A stretch of 64,000 nt of DNA from Bradyrhizobium sp. CB1650 (GTDB lineage: Bacteria; Pseudomonadota; Alphaproteobacteria; Rhizobiales; Xanthobacteraceae), in contig NZ_CP121695.1 in NCBI RefSeq assembly GCF_029761915.1, positions 1,364,001 through 1,428,000 of the forward strand, in the 5' to 3' direction. How positions within the stretch are numbered: position 1 is the first letter of the stretch; each line of letters opens with the position of its first letter. The notes beneath the pieces are model-generated. The model ran no database searches and was not told the DNA's origin. It saw nothing but the letters and a program-made list of their open reading frames with translations. Below, in pieces: positions 36,470 through 46,307 of the stretch. Position numbers and translations under genes: made by a program.

Positions 36470-37819
36470 TCAGGCGATCGCTTTGACCCTGTTGGAGTAG
36501 ACACTTGTTGGCCGATTGAGGCCGTAATGCTCGCGCAACGTCGTGCCGGTGTACTCGTCCCTGAACAAGCCGCGCTTGCGCAGGATCGGCACGACATGCT
36601 CGGCAAACGCATCGAAGCCGCCGGGCAGCCAGGGCGGCATGACATTGAAGCCATCGGCGGCGCCCCTTTCGAACCAGGCCTGGATGTTGTCGGCGATCTT
36701 CTCCGGTGTCCCGGCGATCACCCAATGGCCGCGCGCGCCAGCGAGGCGCTGTACCAATTGGCGAACGGTCGGCTTCTCGCGGTCGACGATGTCGACCACG
36801 AGCTTGAACCGGCTCGCGACGCCGCGTGCCCCGGCGGTGTCGATGAGATGCCGCGGGAACGGACCGTCGAGATCGAAGCCGGTGAGGTCGAGACCGATCA
36901 TCTGGCGGAGCTGGGCGAGGGAGTATTCCGGCTGGATCAGGTCGTTGAACTCTTCCTGCAGGCGGTCGGCCTCGACTTGGGTGCTGCCGATGAACGGACT
37001 GATGCCCGGCAGGATCTTGACCTGGTCCGGGCCGCGATCGAAGTTGCGGGCTTGCCGCTTGATGTCGGCATAGAATTCCTGCGCGCTTGCGAGCGTCTGG
37101 TGGGCGGTAAAGATGGCTTCGGCAAACTGTGCGGCAAAGGCGCGGCCGTCCTCGGAGGAGCCGGCTTGCACATACACCGGCCGGCCCTGAGGGGTCCGCG
37201 AGATGTTCAGCGGTCCGCGGACACGAAAATGCTTGCCGACATGATCGATCGCATGGATTTTGCCGGTGTCCGCGAAAACGCCTGACGCAGGGTCGTTGAT
37301 CAGCGCGTCGTCCTCCCAGCTATCCCAAAGCCTGGTGATGACGTCGAGATATTCCCGCGCGCGCTCGTAGCGCTCGTTGTGTGGAGGATGCTCGGGCAGG
37401 CCGAAATTCTGTGCCGCCTGCGGGGCGCTTGTCGTGACGATGTTCCAGCCGGCGCGTCCGTGGCTCAGGTGGTCGAGCGAAGCGAACAGGCGTGCCAGAT
37501 TGTAGGGTTCGCTATAGGTGGTCGATGCTGTCGCGATCAGGCCGATTCGGCTGGTGACGGCGGCAATGGCAGCAAGCCAGGTGATCGGCTCGAACCGGAA
37601 ACGCTGTGCATAGCGCACGTTGTCGGCCAATGCGGGGCCGTCGGCAAAGAATATGGCGTCGAATTTGTGGGCCTCGGCCCGCTGCGCCAGTTCCTGATAG
37701 TAGGTGACATCGAGAATGCGGTCGGCCGCCGATCCCTTATAGCGCCAGGCCGCCTCGTGGTGACCGCCGGGATAGATGAAGAGGTTAAGGACGAGTTGCC
37801 GCTGGTTGCTCATGGTCAA
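36470..37819 (-). CDS. FMN-dependent monooxygenase, NtaA/SnaA/DszA family
   Basis: A 449-aa flavin-dependent LLM monooxygenase. The pattern LNLFIYPGGHHEAAWRYKGS, then FDAIFFADGPALADN, IGLIATASTTYSEPYNLARL, FASLDHLSHGRAGWNIVTTS and VYVQAGSSEDGRAFAA is diagnostic of the NtaA/SnaA/DszA/SoxA group, which oxidises chelators, dibenzothiophene sulfone or other sulfur compounds with FMNH2 from a separate reductase. The nearest reductase is the flavin reductase at 47258-47830. The substrate is unknown, but the surrounding genes suggest an organosulfur compound. An ATG two codons in is an alternative start. Confidence 0.92.
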   Translation of the reverse strand: MTMSNQRQLVLNLFIYPGGHHEAAWRYKGSAADRILDVTYYQELAQRAEAHKFDAIFFADGPALADNVRYAQRFRFEPITWLAAIAAVTSRIGLIATASTTYSEPYNLARLFASLDHLSHGRAGWNIVTTSAPQAAQNFGLPEHPPHNERYERAREYLDVITRLWDSWEDDALINDPASGVFADTGKIHAIDHVGKHFRVRGPLNISRTPQGRPVYVQAGSSEDGRAFAAQFAEAIFTAHQTLASAQEFYADIKRQARNFDRGPDQVKILPGISPFIGSTQVEADRLQEEFNDLIQPEYSLAQLRQMIGLDLTGFDLDGPFPRHLIDTAGARGVASRFKLVVDIVDREKPTVRQLVQRLAGARGHWVIAGTPEKIADNIQAWFERGAADGFNVMPPWLPGGFDAFAEHVVPILRKRGLFRDEYTGTTLREHYGLNRPTSVYSNRVKAIA

Positions 37820-37860
37820 GTGTCCGGCCGTTGGAAGGGCAAGGTCAGGATGGGGATGCC

Positions 37861-38739
37861 CTAGCGAGTTATTCGGTCGCGAGGGCCTTCCGGTTTTCGA
37901 GCGAAGACGAAGCGCAAGTACCGCGTCAGCCGCAGTCCTTCGGGAATGCGCTTGGCTTCAAGCAGATCCGCAAAGATGGCGCGGACCTTCTCGCGCTCCG
38001 GCTCCGAAAAGCCGTCGAGGAAATTGCCAAAGGCACTCGCCTCCGACCAGCGCAGCACGGCATCGACGTCGCTGTGCAGGTCGACCAGAGCGCGCAGATC
38101 GCTGCGGTAGTCGATGAACTCCGCATCGGACACGAGGGCCTTGAGCTCGTCGTCGGTCGCTCCCAGAACGGGAGAGACGTCGCGACGATCGCCAAATCCG
38201 GCCTGGTCGATCGCCGCGCGAATCAGCGACCGGCTTTCATGCGGCTTGGACGGGTCCTGAATGTTCAGCCCAAGACGGCCGCCGGGCTTAAGGACGCGGT
38301 GAATTTCCTGCAAGGTTCGTTTCTTGTCCGCAACCCAATGGAAGACACTGTTAAGATAGACAGCATCGAATTCGCTCGTCTTGAAGCGCGACAGATCCTC
38401 GGCGCGGCCAACGTCGAACGTCAGCGTGTCCGACTGGCGAAGGCATGCGATGGCGATCCGGTTATCCAGGGGGTCGATACCGACGACGCGCCCATGCGGG
38501 CCGACGAGGCCGGCGACAAACTCCGCCAATCGGCCCGTGCCCGCGCCGATATCGAGAACCTGATCGCCCGTTTTCAGGGCCAGCGGGCCGATCAGAAACT
38601 TGCCGTGATGGAATTGGAGAATGCCTGCCTCTTCATAGGTGCGGGCAAGCTCGGGTGTGTCCTGCTCGAGGCTGACGACTGCAAGCTCCGACATCTCGTG
38701 AATCCCAAAATGCAGCTTCGCCGCAGCAAGCGACGACAT
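37861..38739 (-). CDS. class I SAM-dependent methyltransferase
   Basis: A 292-aa methyltransferase with the motif I VLDIGAGTGRLAEF at residues 61-74, an acidic residue ending strand 2 (GIDPLDNRI), and motif post-I/IV VYLNSVFHWVAD and LKPGGRLGLNIQDPS. The layout resembles ArsM/UbiE-like small-molecule methyltransferases but lacks the ArsM cysteines. It lies 41 bases upstream of the LLM monooxygenase on the same strand, so the two are probably co-transcribed. The substrate is unknown. Confidence 0.88.
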   Translation of the reverse strand: MSSLAAAKLHFGIHEMSELAVVSLEQDTPELARTYEEAGILQFHHGKFLIGPLALKTGDQVLDIGAGTGRLAEFVAGLVGPHGRVVGIDPLDNRIAIACLRQSDTLTFDVGRAEDLSRFKTSEFDAVYLNSVFHWVADKKRTLQEIHRVLKPGGRLGLNIQDPSKPHESRSLIRAAIDQAGFGDRRDVSPVLGATDDELKALVSDAEFIDYRSDLRALVDLHSDVDAVLRWSEASAFGNFLDGFSEPEREKVRAIFADLLEAKRIPEGLRLTRYLRFVFARKPEGPRDRITR

Positions 38740-39061
38740 CGAACTCTATGTCCGCGGTGGCGCGAATGTCGATGAAATGAATTTGCGTTGTTGTCTCGGG
38801 GGCGAGCATGAAACATACGAAATTCCAACAAACGTAGATGATCGCGCGATACGCGTTCGCGCCTGACGAGTGTTGTCGAGGTGAATCGGTGTTCGCGACG
38901 CATCACATGCTGAAAGGCGCTTCGATGCAAATCTTTCAGTGCGTGCAAGCGTCGCGACGTGAAACTTATTCGTGCGCGCAAACAAAGCTGATTTCTTTTC
39001 ATTGACTGCAGGCCAATCACTTCTACGATTTGACAGCATCTGATGCTGACCACAAAGCCGG
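38740..39061. other. divergent promoter region
   Basis: About 320 bases between the methyltransferase and the divergent flavoprotein gene; relatively AT-rich with no gene visible. Both transcripts must start here. Confidence 0.5.
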
Positions 39062-40510
39062 ATGCAAAACATGTCCAAGTCCGTTTCCGATAGCGTTGCG
39101 CGTGAAACCCTTCGCCTGATCGGGCCAGATCCGCAGAACTGGGTGCCCGATCGTGAGGGGATCGACCACAACGTCGTCATTGTCGGCGGCGGGCAGTCGG
39201 GCAGCGCGTTTGCGTTCGCGTTGCGGCGCGCCGGCATCGGCAAGGTTGCGGTGATCGACGCTGCCAAAAACGGTGCGGTGTCGGGTCCGTGGCTGACCAG
39301 CGCGCGTATGCACAAGCTGCGGACGCCGAAAAGTCTCTCCGGACCGGAGCTCGGCCTGCCTGGGCTGAGCTTCCAGTCCTGGTATGAAGGGCGGCACGGA
39401 AGGGCGGCCTATGAAGCGCTGGACCGCATTCCCCGGCTGGACTGGGCGGCCTATCTCGACTGGTACCGCAAAGCGCTGGCTATCGAGATACGGTACAAGA
39501 CGCGGCTTGTTCGCATCGAACCTGTCGATGGTCATCTGCGCCTGCATCTGGATCGAGGAGGGGCCATCACGACGGAAACAACGCGCAAGCTCATCCTCGC
39601 AAGCGGGTTTCCCAGCAATGGCGGGCCAGCGATCCCGGAGGTGCTATCGCGCAGTTTGCCGAAGGATCGCTATAGCCATACGGCTGACGGAATCGACTTC
39701 GCGAAGCTGCGTGGCAAGTCGGTGGCCGTGCTTGGAAGTGCGGCCTCGGCCTTCGATGCGGCCGCAGTCGCCCTGGAGACCGGCGCAAGGGAGGTGCATC
39801 TCTTTGTGCGAAAGGAGAGGCTCGCGGCGGAACCGGTGATCCGGACGCGCGGCTATCCCGGTGCTTACGATAATTACGGTGCCTTGCCTGATGCTGTCCG
39901 ATGGCGTCAGGCCATTCGTTACCGACGCGCCGGGTCGACAGCGCCACCGGACTCGATTTCGCGTGTGGTGAAGTTTCCAAATTTCTACATCCATCTGGCA
40001 GCGCCATGGACGTCGGCGCACCCATTCGGCTCGCGGCTCCTCGCGACCACCCCACAGGGGAACATCGCGTTCGACCACGTGATTGCCGGCACGGGGTTTG
40101 TCGTCGATCTCGGTCAGCGGCCGGAACTTGCCGATTTTGCTGATCAGATCCTGCTCTGGCGCGACCGCTTTACTCCGCCAGCCGACGAGCAGGACGAGAC
40201 GCTCGGCGCACATCCCTATCTCGGTGCTGGACATGAATTCCTGGAGAAGGAGCCGGGCCGTGCCCCGCACCTTACGGATATCCACGTCTTCAATCCGGCG
40301 GCCTTCGTCAGCTTCGGTCTGCCGATCGGAGACGTTCCGAGCTTCAAGCGCGATATCCCGTCGGTCGTCGCCCGGATCAGCCGGGATCTCTTCCTTGCGG
40401 ACCTTGATGCGCACGAACATCGTATCAACGGACCGATCGCAGAAGACTTCGATGTGTCGCTGTACAGATCCTCGGTCTGGCGATCGCCATATGGGGTCGC
40501 GGCCGAGTAA
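39062..40510 (+). CDS. FAD/NAD(P)-dependent oxidoreductase (flavin monooxygenase-like)
   Basis: A 482-aa flavoprotein. The FAD-binding motif GGGQSG sits at residues 42-47 and a second nucleotide site (VAVLGSAASAFDAA) at about 218-231, where the usual second glycine motif is changed to GSAASA. The layout fits lysine/ornithine N-monooxygenase-like or flavin-containing monooxygenase-like enzymes rather than a disulfide reductase, as no CxxxxC is present. Its place between a sulfur-linked methyltransferase and tauD suggests oxidation of a sulfur compound, but this is inference. Confidence 0.85.
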   Translation: MQNMSKSVSDSVARETLRLIGPDPQNWVPDREGIDHNVVIVGGGQSGSAFAFALRRAGIGKVAVIDAAKNGAVSGPWLTSARMHKLRTPKSLSGPELGLPGLSFQSWYEGRHGRAAYEALDRIPRLDWAAYLDWYRKALAIEIRYKTRLVRIEPVDGHLRLHLDRGGAITTETTRKLILASGFPSNGGPAIPEVLSRSLPKDRYSHTADGIDFAKLRGKSVAVLGSAASAFDAAAVALETGAREVHLFVRKERLAAEPVIRTRGYPGAYDNYGALPDAVRWRQAIRYRRAGSTAPPDSISRVVKFPNFYIHLAAPWTSAHPFGSRLLATTPQGNIAFDHVIAGTGFVVDLGQRPELADFADQILLWRDRFTPPADEQDETLGAHPYLGAGHEFLEKEPGRAPHLTDIHVFNPAAFVSFGLPIGDVPSFKRDIPSVVARISRDLFLADLDAHEHRINGPIAEDFDVSLYRSSVWRSPYGVAAE

Positions 40511-40835
40511 GGCATCGAAGAATGTCGACGAACTGTACAGTCAGAGCGTCGCTCCATTCCGCAGCGCTGTACGTGTCTAACGCAACTATTTCCCGCGTGC
40601 TTCAAACTTTGGAAGCTATTTCCGAACACGTTGCGTTAGCATCACTATCCTGAGCTTCGAGGTTGCACCGTCGCAAGCTCGCCTAACGAAGTCCCGCAAA
40701 GCGCGATCGCAGCGGCTGCAAGCGCAAAGAGAGACTGATCAAGATCGAATTCAAACCATCTCCGTCGTCGCTGGTGCGGTCGGCGAACGGCGGAGTGTTG
40801 TCAAGAACGGGCACCGCAGTCTTGGGGAATGTGAC
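40511..40835. other. intergenic before tauD-like gene
   Basis: About 325 bases. A short inverted pair around CGCAACTATTTCC and GGAAGCTATTTCCGAACACGT is present but not a convincing terminator. No gene seen; the tauD promoter should be here. Confidence 0.4.
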
Positions 40836-41765
40836 ATGACTGACACGACCACGATCCACAACGTCATCCCGCGCGGCGACATCGCCAAGAGATCAGCGCG
40901 GATCGGCGCAGAAATCAGGAACATCAAGCTGGCGGGAGACCTGTCGGACCAGACGATTGCCGCGATCAACAAGGTGCTTCTCGAGCACAAGGTGATCTTC
41001 TTCCGCAACCAAGGTCATCTGGATGATGCCGGACAGGAGCGTTTCGCGACCAGGCTCGGCAAGCTGGTGCCGCATCCAACCGTCGGGGCCACCAAGGGGA
41101 CCGCATCAATCCTCGAGCTTGATTCAGCAAGAGGTGGCGGGCGGGCGGACCAATGGCACACCGATGTCACCTTCGTGGATGCCTATCCCAAGATCTCGGT
41201 CCTACGCGGCGTCGTGATTCCGCCGTTCGGCGGAGACACGATCTGGGCCAACACGGCGGCCGCCTATCTCGACCTGCCGGTGCCGTTACAGCGGCTTGCC
41301 GACGAGCTCTGGGCCGTCCACAGCAACGCCTACGACTATGCGGTGAAGACACGCGCGAGCGAGGCCGACCGGAAGCAATTCGAAGAAGTCTTCACGGCGA
41401 CGATCTATGAGACCGAACATCCGGTCGTCCGCGTTCACCCAGAGACCGGTGAGCGGACGCTGGTTCTTGGAAACTTCGTACAGCGTTTCGTTGGCTTGCC
41501 GAAATACGACAGCCAGAAGCTTCTCGACCTGTTCCAGTCGCACATCACGTCACCGGAGAACACCGTGCGCTGGAGCTGGCGGGAGGGCGACGTCGCGATC
41601 TGGGACAATCGCGCCACCCAGCACTACGCGGTCAACGATTATGGCGACCAGCATCGTGTCGTGCGGCGGGCGACCATTGATGGCGAAGTCCCGGTCGGCA
41701 TCGACGGGCGTCAGAGCGTGACCCGGGTCAAGGTCGCCAAGCCGCAGCAGGCGAAAGCCGCCTGA
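40836..41765 (+). CDS. TauD/TfdA-family 2-oxoglutarate dioxygenase
   Basis: A 309-aa Fe(II)/2-oxoglutarate dioxygenase. The iron triad is visible: His108 and Asp110 in QWHTDVTF, and His263 in ATQHYAVNDY, with the 2-oxoglutarate Arg about 12 residues later (HRVVRR). TauD and relatives hydroxylate taurine or alkyl sulfates/sulfonates to release sulfite or sulfate. It starts an operon with a sulfonate-type ABC importer (binding protein 18 bases downstream). Whether the substrate is taurine, an alkylsulfate or another compound cannot be told. Confidence 0.93.
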   Translation: MTDTTTIHNVIPRGDIAKRSARIGAEIRNIKLAGDLSDQTIAAINKVLLEHKVIFFRNQGHLDDAGQERFATRLGKLVPHPTVGATKGTASILELDSARGGGRADQWHTDVTFVDAYPKISVLRGVVIPPFGGDTIWANTAAAYLDLPVPLQRLADELWAVHSNAYDYAVKTRASEADRKQFEEVFTATIYETEHPVVRVHPETGERTLVLGNFVQRFVGLPKYDSQKLLDLFQSHITSPENTVRWSWREGDVAIWDNRATQHYAVNDYGDQHRVVRRATIDGEVPVGIDGRQSVTRVKVAKPQQAKAA

Positions 41766-41783
41766 CAACAGCCGGAAACAGGG

Positions 41784-42854
41784 ATGACATCGATGAGAAC
41801 GTTTTCGTTCGCCGCCCGCCGGCCATCCAGCGGCGCGCTGGTAACGACTTGGAGGCGGCTGATCCTGGCGGCTGCCATGACCGTCGGCCTTGCCGGTTCG
41901 GCCCTTGCCGAGGAGCCGCTGGAAAAGACCGAGATCCGCTACCAGGGCTGGGCCGGCCAGGTCTCGTTTATCGAGCTCGCCGACGATCTCGGCTACCTCG
42001 CGCCGCTCAAGCTGAAATGGGTCGGTAACACCATCAGCGGTCCGCAGGATATCCAGACCGTGGTCACGGGCGACATCGACATCGGTGGCGCCTTCTATGG
42101 TGCGATCCTCAAATTGATCGCGGCCAAGGCGCCGATCAAGGCGGTGGTCGGCTACTACGGGTCCGACGCCAATACCTATTACGGCTACTATGTGAAAGAC
42201 GACAGCCCGATCAAGTCCGCGCGCGACCTGATCGGCAAGAAGGTCGCGGTCAATACGCTGGGCGCGCATCTGGAATTCGTTCTGCGCGAATATCTGGCGC
42301 GAAATGGCCTCAGTGCCAGCGAGGCGAAGCAGGTCACGCTGGTGGCAATCCCGCCGGTTTCCGGTGAGCAGGCGCTGCGTCAAGGGCAGGTCGAGGTGAG
42401 CGCGCTCAGCGGCGTCCTCCGCGACAAGGCGCTTGAGCGGGGCGGGATTCGTTCTCTCTTCAACGATACCGATTTGTTCGGGCAGTTCACGGGCGGCTCT
42501 TATGTGCTGCGCGACAAGTTCATCAAGGACAATCCCAATACCTCGCGCAAGCTGGTCGAAGGCATTTCGCGGGCGATCCAATGGGCACAAACGACCGCTC
42601 CGGAAGAGGTGCGGGCACGGTTCGACCGGATCATTGCCGAGCGTAAACGCAATGAGGATGCTTCGTCGATCAAGTACTGGAAGAGCACCGGCGTTGCCGC
42701 CAAGGGCGGGCTGATCAGCGATGCCGAAATCCAGGTGTGGATCGACTGGCTGGTCAAGGATGGACTGTTCAAGCCCGGCCAGCTCAAGGCGTCAGAAGTC
42801 TACACCAACAACTTCAACTACTTCCGGCCCGGCAAGACGGCGGAGGCCAAATGA
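41784..42854 (+). CDS. sulfonate-type ABC transporter, substrate-binding protein
   Basis: A 356-aa SsuA/TauA-like (NMT1-type) binding protein. A long N-terminal leader ends in a signal peptide with Ala-Leu-Ala at about residue 38. EIRYQGWAGQVSFIELADDL opens the mature part, and GSDANTYYGYYVKDDSPIKS, LIGKKVAVNTLGAHLEFVLR follow the family pattern. The first ATG (41784) or the next (41793) may start it. It is the second gene of the tauD operon; its stop overlaps the ATPase start by 4 bases. Confidence 0.9.
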   Translation: MTSMRTFSFAARRPSSGALVTTWRRLILAAAMTVGLAGSALAEEPLEKTEIRYQGWAGQVSFIELADDLGYLAPLKLKWVGNTISGPQDIQTVVTGDIDIGGAFYGAILKLIAAKAPIKAVVGYYGSDANTYYGYYVKDDSPIKSARDLIGKKVAVNTLGAHLEFVLREYLARNGLSASEAKQVTLVAIPPVSGEQALRQGQVEVSALSGVLRDKALERGGIRSLFNDTDLFGQFTGGSYVLRDKFIKDNPNTSRKLVEGISRAIQWAQTTAPEEVRARFDRIIAERKRNEDASSIKYWKSTGVAAKGGLISDAEIQVWIDWLVKDGLFKPGQLKASEVYTNNFNYFRPGKTAEAK

Positions 42855-43720
42855 GCTCCCGGTCTAAGATCCGCTTCGAGCAGGTGCGAAAGGAGTTTTT
42901 GGTCAGCGGAAAGAGCCGCGAACCGGCTCAACGCTTCACCGCGCTCGAGGACATCACGCTCGACGTTCGGAACGGAGAATTCCTGGCGCTGGTCGGACCG
43001 AGTGGATGCGGAAAGTCCACCTTGCTCGATCTGCTCGGCGGGCTGACGGCGCCGACCAGCGGGCGCATCCTGCTGGATGGCAAGCCGATCGAGGGGCCGG
43101 CGCGCGACCGCGGCATTGTCTTTCAGCAATACGCTTTGTTTCCCTGGCGTACCGCCGCCCAAAACGTCGAGTTCGGGCTCGATATCGCAGGTGTAAAATC
43201 CGCCGCGCGTCGCGAGCGAGCGCTGCACTATCTCGATCTCGTCGGACTTGCGGGATTCGCCGACAGATACCCGCACGAGCTGTCCGGCGGCATGAAGCAG
43301 CGGGTCGCGATCGCCCGCAGCCTTGCCTACGACCCGGACGTGCTGCTGATGGATGAGCCGTTCGCGGCACTCGACGCGCAGACCCGGGAGACGCTTCAGG
43401 GCGAACTCCTGCGCATCTGGCGGACGACGGGAAAGACGATCGTCTTTATCACCCACGGGATCGACGAGGCCGTGGTGCTCGGCCAGCGGGTTGCCGTGAT
43501 GACGTCACGTCCCGGCCGGATCAAGCACATCGTCGATATTCCCGAGGTGCTGCAGAGCGAGACTGACGACGTGCGGTCGCTCCCGGAATTCGGCGGCGTC
43601 CGGCACGAGGTGTGGTCTCTCCTCCGGGAGGAAGTGTTGAAGGCTCAGCGGGGACAATTGACCGGCGACGTCGATGCGCGCCGCGCCAATCACAGGGTGG
43701 AGGAAGTGGCGCATGTCTAG
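42851..43720 (+). CDS. sulfonate-type ABC transporter ATPase
   Basis: A 289-aa SsuB/TauB-like ATPase. Walker A GPSGCGKST is near residue 50, the signature LSGGMKQR near 143 and Walker B VLLMDEPFAALD near 163-174, with a HGIDEAV switch region. I start at the ATG overlapping the previous stop (ATGA); the open frame extends further but inside the binding-protein gene. The C-terminal 40 residues extend beyond the usual core. Its 3' end overlaps the permease gene by 8 bases. Confidence 0.94.
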   Translation: MSSRSKIRFEQVRKEFLVSGKSREPAQRFTALEDITLDVRNGEFLALVGPSGCGKSTLLDLLGGLTAPTSGRILLDGKPIEGPARDRGIVFQQYALFPWRTAAQNVEFGLDIAGVKSAARRERALHYLDLVGLAGFADRYPHELSGGMKQRVAIARSLAYDPDVLLMDEPFAALDAQTRETLQGELLRIWRTTGKTIVFITHGIDEAVVLGQRVAVMTSRPGRIKHIVDIPEVLQSETDDVRSLPEFGGVRHEVWSLLREEVLKAQRGQLTGDVDARRANHRVEEVAHV

Positions 43721-44582
43721 CCTTGAGATATTGGGACTGTTGGAGCTTGCCCAGGGGCGCCGCGAGGACTTCCCCGGGACGAAGCGCGGGCCATTGGTGA
43801 GCTTGATCAGCGTTGCAATCCGGTGGATCGCTGGCTTCGGGCGCAGGTCGCTGCTGCTCGTAGCCCTGCTGGTGGCATGGGAGGCGGCTCCGAGGTTCGG
43901 CCTGATTGATCCGGTATTTCTGCCGCCGTTTTCGGAGGTGATGACAGCAGGCTGGCAGCTCGCGCAAACCGGCGAGCTCTATGATGACGTCTCCGCCAGC
44001 CTCCTGCGCGCGTTGAGCGGCTTCTTGATATCGGTCGCCTTGATCGTGCCTCTTGGTCTGGCGGTCGGCAGGTCAGCCCGGCTCGGCGATCTCTTGAACC
44101 CGTTTTTCGAAGTGTGCCGCAACACCGCTCCTCTTGCGCTATTGCCGGTGTTCATCCTGCTGCTTGGGATTGGCGAACTGTCAAGGATCACGATGGTGAT
44201 CTATAGCTGCGCCTGGCCGCTTCTGCTCAACACGGTCGCCGCTGTGAAGCAGGTCGATCCGCTGCTGATCAAGTCGGCGCGCACCATGGGGGCCACCCCG
44301 CAGCAACTGTTCCGCAAGGTGATCCTTCCGGCTGCGCTTCCCACCATCTTTGTCGGTATTCGCCTGGCCAGCGCATCCGCGATGCTGGTCCTCGTTGCCT
44401 CCGAAATGGTCGGCGCCAAGGCGGGCCTCGGCTATCTCATCATCAACAGCCAGTACAGCTTCCTGATCCCACAAATGTACTTCGGCATTCTCGGCATCAC
44501 GGTCATTGGCCTGACGTTCAACGCCATCCTCGAGGCGCTGGAGCGGCGTCTGATGCGCTGGAAGAGCCCGGCAACAGCCTAG
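43713..44582 (+). CDS. sulfonate-type ABC transporter permease
   Basis: A 289-aa permease of the SsuC/TauC group: about six membrane segments from residue 45, with the EAA-type loop [20 protein letters not shown] near residue 190. It starts at an ATG overlapping the ATPase stop by 8 bases and ends in a 4-base convergent overlap with the broken cysE gene. It completes the tauD-binding protein-ATPase-permease operon. Confidence 0.94.
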   Translation: MSSLEILGLLELAQGRREDFPGTKRGPLVSLISVAIRWIAGFGRRSLLLVALLVAWEAAPRFGLIDPVFLPPFSEVMTAGWQLAQTGELYDDVSASLLRALSGFLISVALIVPLGLAVGRSARLGDLLNPFFEVCRNTAPLALLPVFILLLGIGELSRITMVIYSCAWPLLLNTVAAVKQVDPLLIKSARTMGATPQQLFRKVILPAALPTIFVGIRLASASAMLVLVASEMVGAKAGLGYLIINSQYSFLIPQMYFGILGITVIGLTFNAILEALERRLMRWKSPATA

Positions 44583-44932
44583 CCGGGCTTGTTGCGGGCT
44601 GTGGCCTGCCTCACCATGCTGTTCGGCGGCACGTCCTGGGTCAGCCAGACATTGCCGCCGATCGTCGATCCGCGGCCGATGGTGATCCGACCCAAAATGG
44701 TGGCGCCAGCATAGATGACGACGTCGTCTTCCACGATTGGGTGGCGGGCATCGCCCTTGATCAAATTGCCTTCGTCATCGGTCGGAAAGTGCCGGGCGCC
44801 GAGCGTGACGGCCCGGTAGATGCGAACATTGTCCCCGATGATGGCGGTCTCGCCGATGACGACGCCGGTCCCGTGGTCGATGAAGAAGCCTGACCCGATG
44901 CTGGCGCCGGGATGAATGTCAATGCCGGTCCT
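44579..44932 (-). pseudogene. cysE: serine acetyltransferase, 3' part (split gene)
   Basis: The C-terminal left-handed beta-helix of serine O-acetyltransferase: [53 protein letters not shown] and [20 protein letters not shown]. Active-site His and Asp of the SFFIDHG region are present. It lacks the N-terminal helical domain, which is found in the same orientation at 46633-47217 on the other side of a 1.7-kb insertion. The few codons upstream in the frame derive from the insertion's end, so no functional protein is expected. Confidence 0.92.
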
Positions 44933-44934
44933 AG

Positions 44935-44962
44935 TACTTCTGCACAGAGGTTTTGACGGGTT
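44935..44962 (+). repeat. left terminal inverted repeat of the cassette
   Basis: TAC-T-TCTGCACAGAGG followed by TTTTGACGGGTT. The inner 23 bases (44940-44962) match the reverse complement of 46605-46627 exactly; one mismatch falls 3 bases further out. Confidence 0.9.
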
Positions 44963-45038
44963 ATCTGATCGAACCGCCTTGCATCTGTCAGCCAAAATGA
45001 GGCGCAGGAGCGCACAACCGGGTTTGCCCGAGTCCGCC

Positions 45039-45118
45039 GACTTGCACGGTGCAGCAAGCCGGCAGCTATCTGGGGTACAGCAGCCGTGGCGCTAACGCAT
45101 TCGGAAAGGCAGCCCGCG
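45039..45118 (+). repeat. imperfect direct repeat, copy 1
   Basis: An 80-bp stretch inside the left end of the cassette, similar to 46451-46530 in the same orientation, with a shared exact 21-bp core at 45061-45081 (GGCAGCTATC TGGGGTACAG plus C) and matching outer ends (GACTTGC and GGCAGCCCG). Confidence 0.75.
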
Positions 45119-45275
45119 ACCCAACTCTGACATCTGCCTGCCCTCGCAGAGCCTCAGTCGTGTTCTGAGCGCTTGTCGCTCCAACGGCAGGTCGAGAAAC
45201 GTATGGCCCGGTGTCTGTCTGTAACCCATGCTTCCAGTCAACTCCGAAAGGCCCACGTTTCTGACTGTGCCGCGA

Positions 45276-46307
45276 CTATGGCAGGTGAATTGGAGGCAAG
45301 ACTGCGAAGACCAACATGGCGACAGCGAGGATCGCCACAACGTAACCGAGCGAGGTGTTAAGCGCCGCAAACAGATCGTGGGGAGGTTCGGTCACGTTCG
45401 ATGCGATGCGAATATCGGGCCCACTCCGATCGCCGGGCGAAATACTTGTTTGCGATCGCGTTGCGGCCGCTCTTCGCGTGAAGAAGAGGTACAACAAATA
45501 GGCGTCGATCAAAATTGTGACGGCCAGCACGACATAGGCCCGCGGGCTCTCAATCAAGTTCAGCTCGATCAAGACCCGGGAGAAACCGAACCCCACGACC
45601 CACGCATCAAAGCTCATGCATATCCGACGAAACGTCTCGGCATCGAGATGCCGGATGACATAAGCGCCGAGCGGTACTCCAACCGCCACGCAGGGAACAA
45701 ACACCCACAAGAGACTTCCGCTTTCGGCCGTAAACAGGCCAAGCTGGTAATAGACGATGGCGGTCACGCTCGACTCGGCCACGCGAACCAATGCGAGACC
45801 GGCCCGAAACTCGGTTTTGACCAGACCTTGATTGTTGAACAGAATCGCCAACGGCGGTCCCGAGATGGTGGTGACCGAATACAGGACGCCGAGCGCGGCT
45901 CCAAAGGGAAGACCGACCAGCCAGGTCGACCGAATTGGTCTCCGCCAACCGGCGGCCTGGACGAGGATGAGAGGTAGAATGAGTATGTAGGTCCCGAGTT
46001 TGATCCAGCCTGGCTCAACCGAAGTGAGAACCCAAGCTCCGATTCCGATGCCGGGCAGGAGCCCAGTGATGATTGGAAACACCCTTTTCCATACCGCTGC
46101 AACACCCTTCAGATTGATGCATAAAACGTAGAAGTTGGTGACGACCTCGACCAGGACGACGGCGGGATTCAGGACGCGATTTGTATAGAAAACGAGAGCC
46201 AACGGCACAGTGAGCGAGGAAAACCCATAGCCAAGAGCGCCATTTATGAAGGCCGCAAACAAAGCGATCCCGGCGAGGACGATCACCGCAGTATCAAGAG
46301 AAGGCAT
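45276..46307 (-). CDS. TauE/SafE-family sulfite/sulfonate exporter
   Basis: A 343-aa membrane protein with about eight or nine hydrophobic segments. GYGFSSLTVPLALVF near residue 30 and SVTTISGPPLAILFNNQGL near residue 140 match the two repeated TauE/SafE half-domains. I chose the ATG at 46307, which has GGAGAA 7 bases upstream; an in-frame ATG 12 codons earlier lacks this. TauE/SafE proteins export sulfite, sulfoacetate or related anions. It is the only cargo of the insertion in cysE and faces the same way as cysE. The C-terminal 60 residues form an extra soluble stretch and a last membrane segment. Confidence 0.88.
   Translation of the reverse strand: MPSLDTAVIVLAGIALFAAFINGALGYGFSSLTVPLALVFYTNRVLNPAVVLVEVVTNFYVLCINLKGVAAVWKRVFPIITGLLPGIGIGAWVLTSVEPGWIKLGTYILILPLILVQAAGWRRPIRSTWLVGLPFGAALGVLYSVTTISGPPLAILFNNQGLVKTEFRAGLALVRVAESSVTAIVYYQLGLFTAESGSLLWVFVPCVAVGVPLGAYVIRHLDAETFRRICMSFDAWVVGFGFSRVLIELNLIESPRAYVVLAVTILIDAYLLYLFFTRRAAATRSQTSISPGDRSGPDIRIASNVTEPPHDLFAALNTSLGYVVAILAVAMLVFAVLPPIHLP

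Noticed and set aside
45228..45977. 249-codon + frame inside the cassette as a possible transposase
   Set aside because: It is antisense to the TauE/SafE gene and has no DDE/DEDD or other transposase motif.
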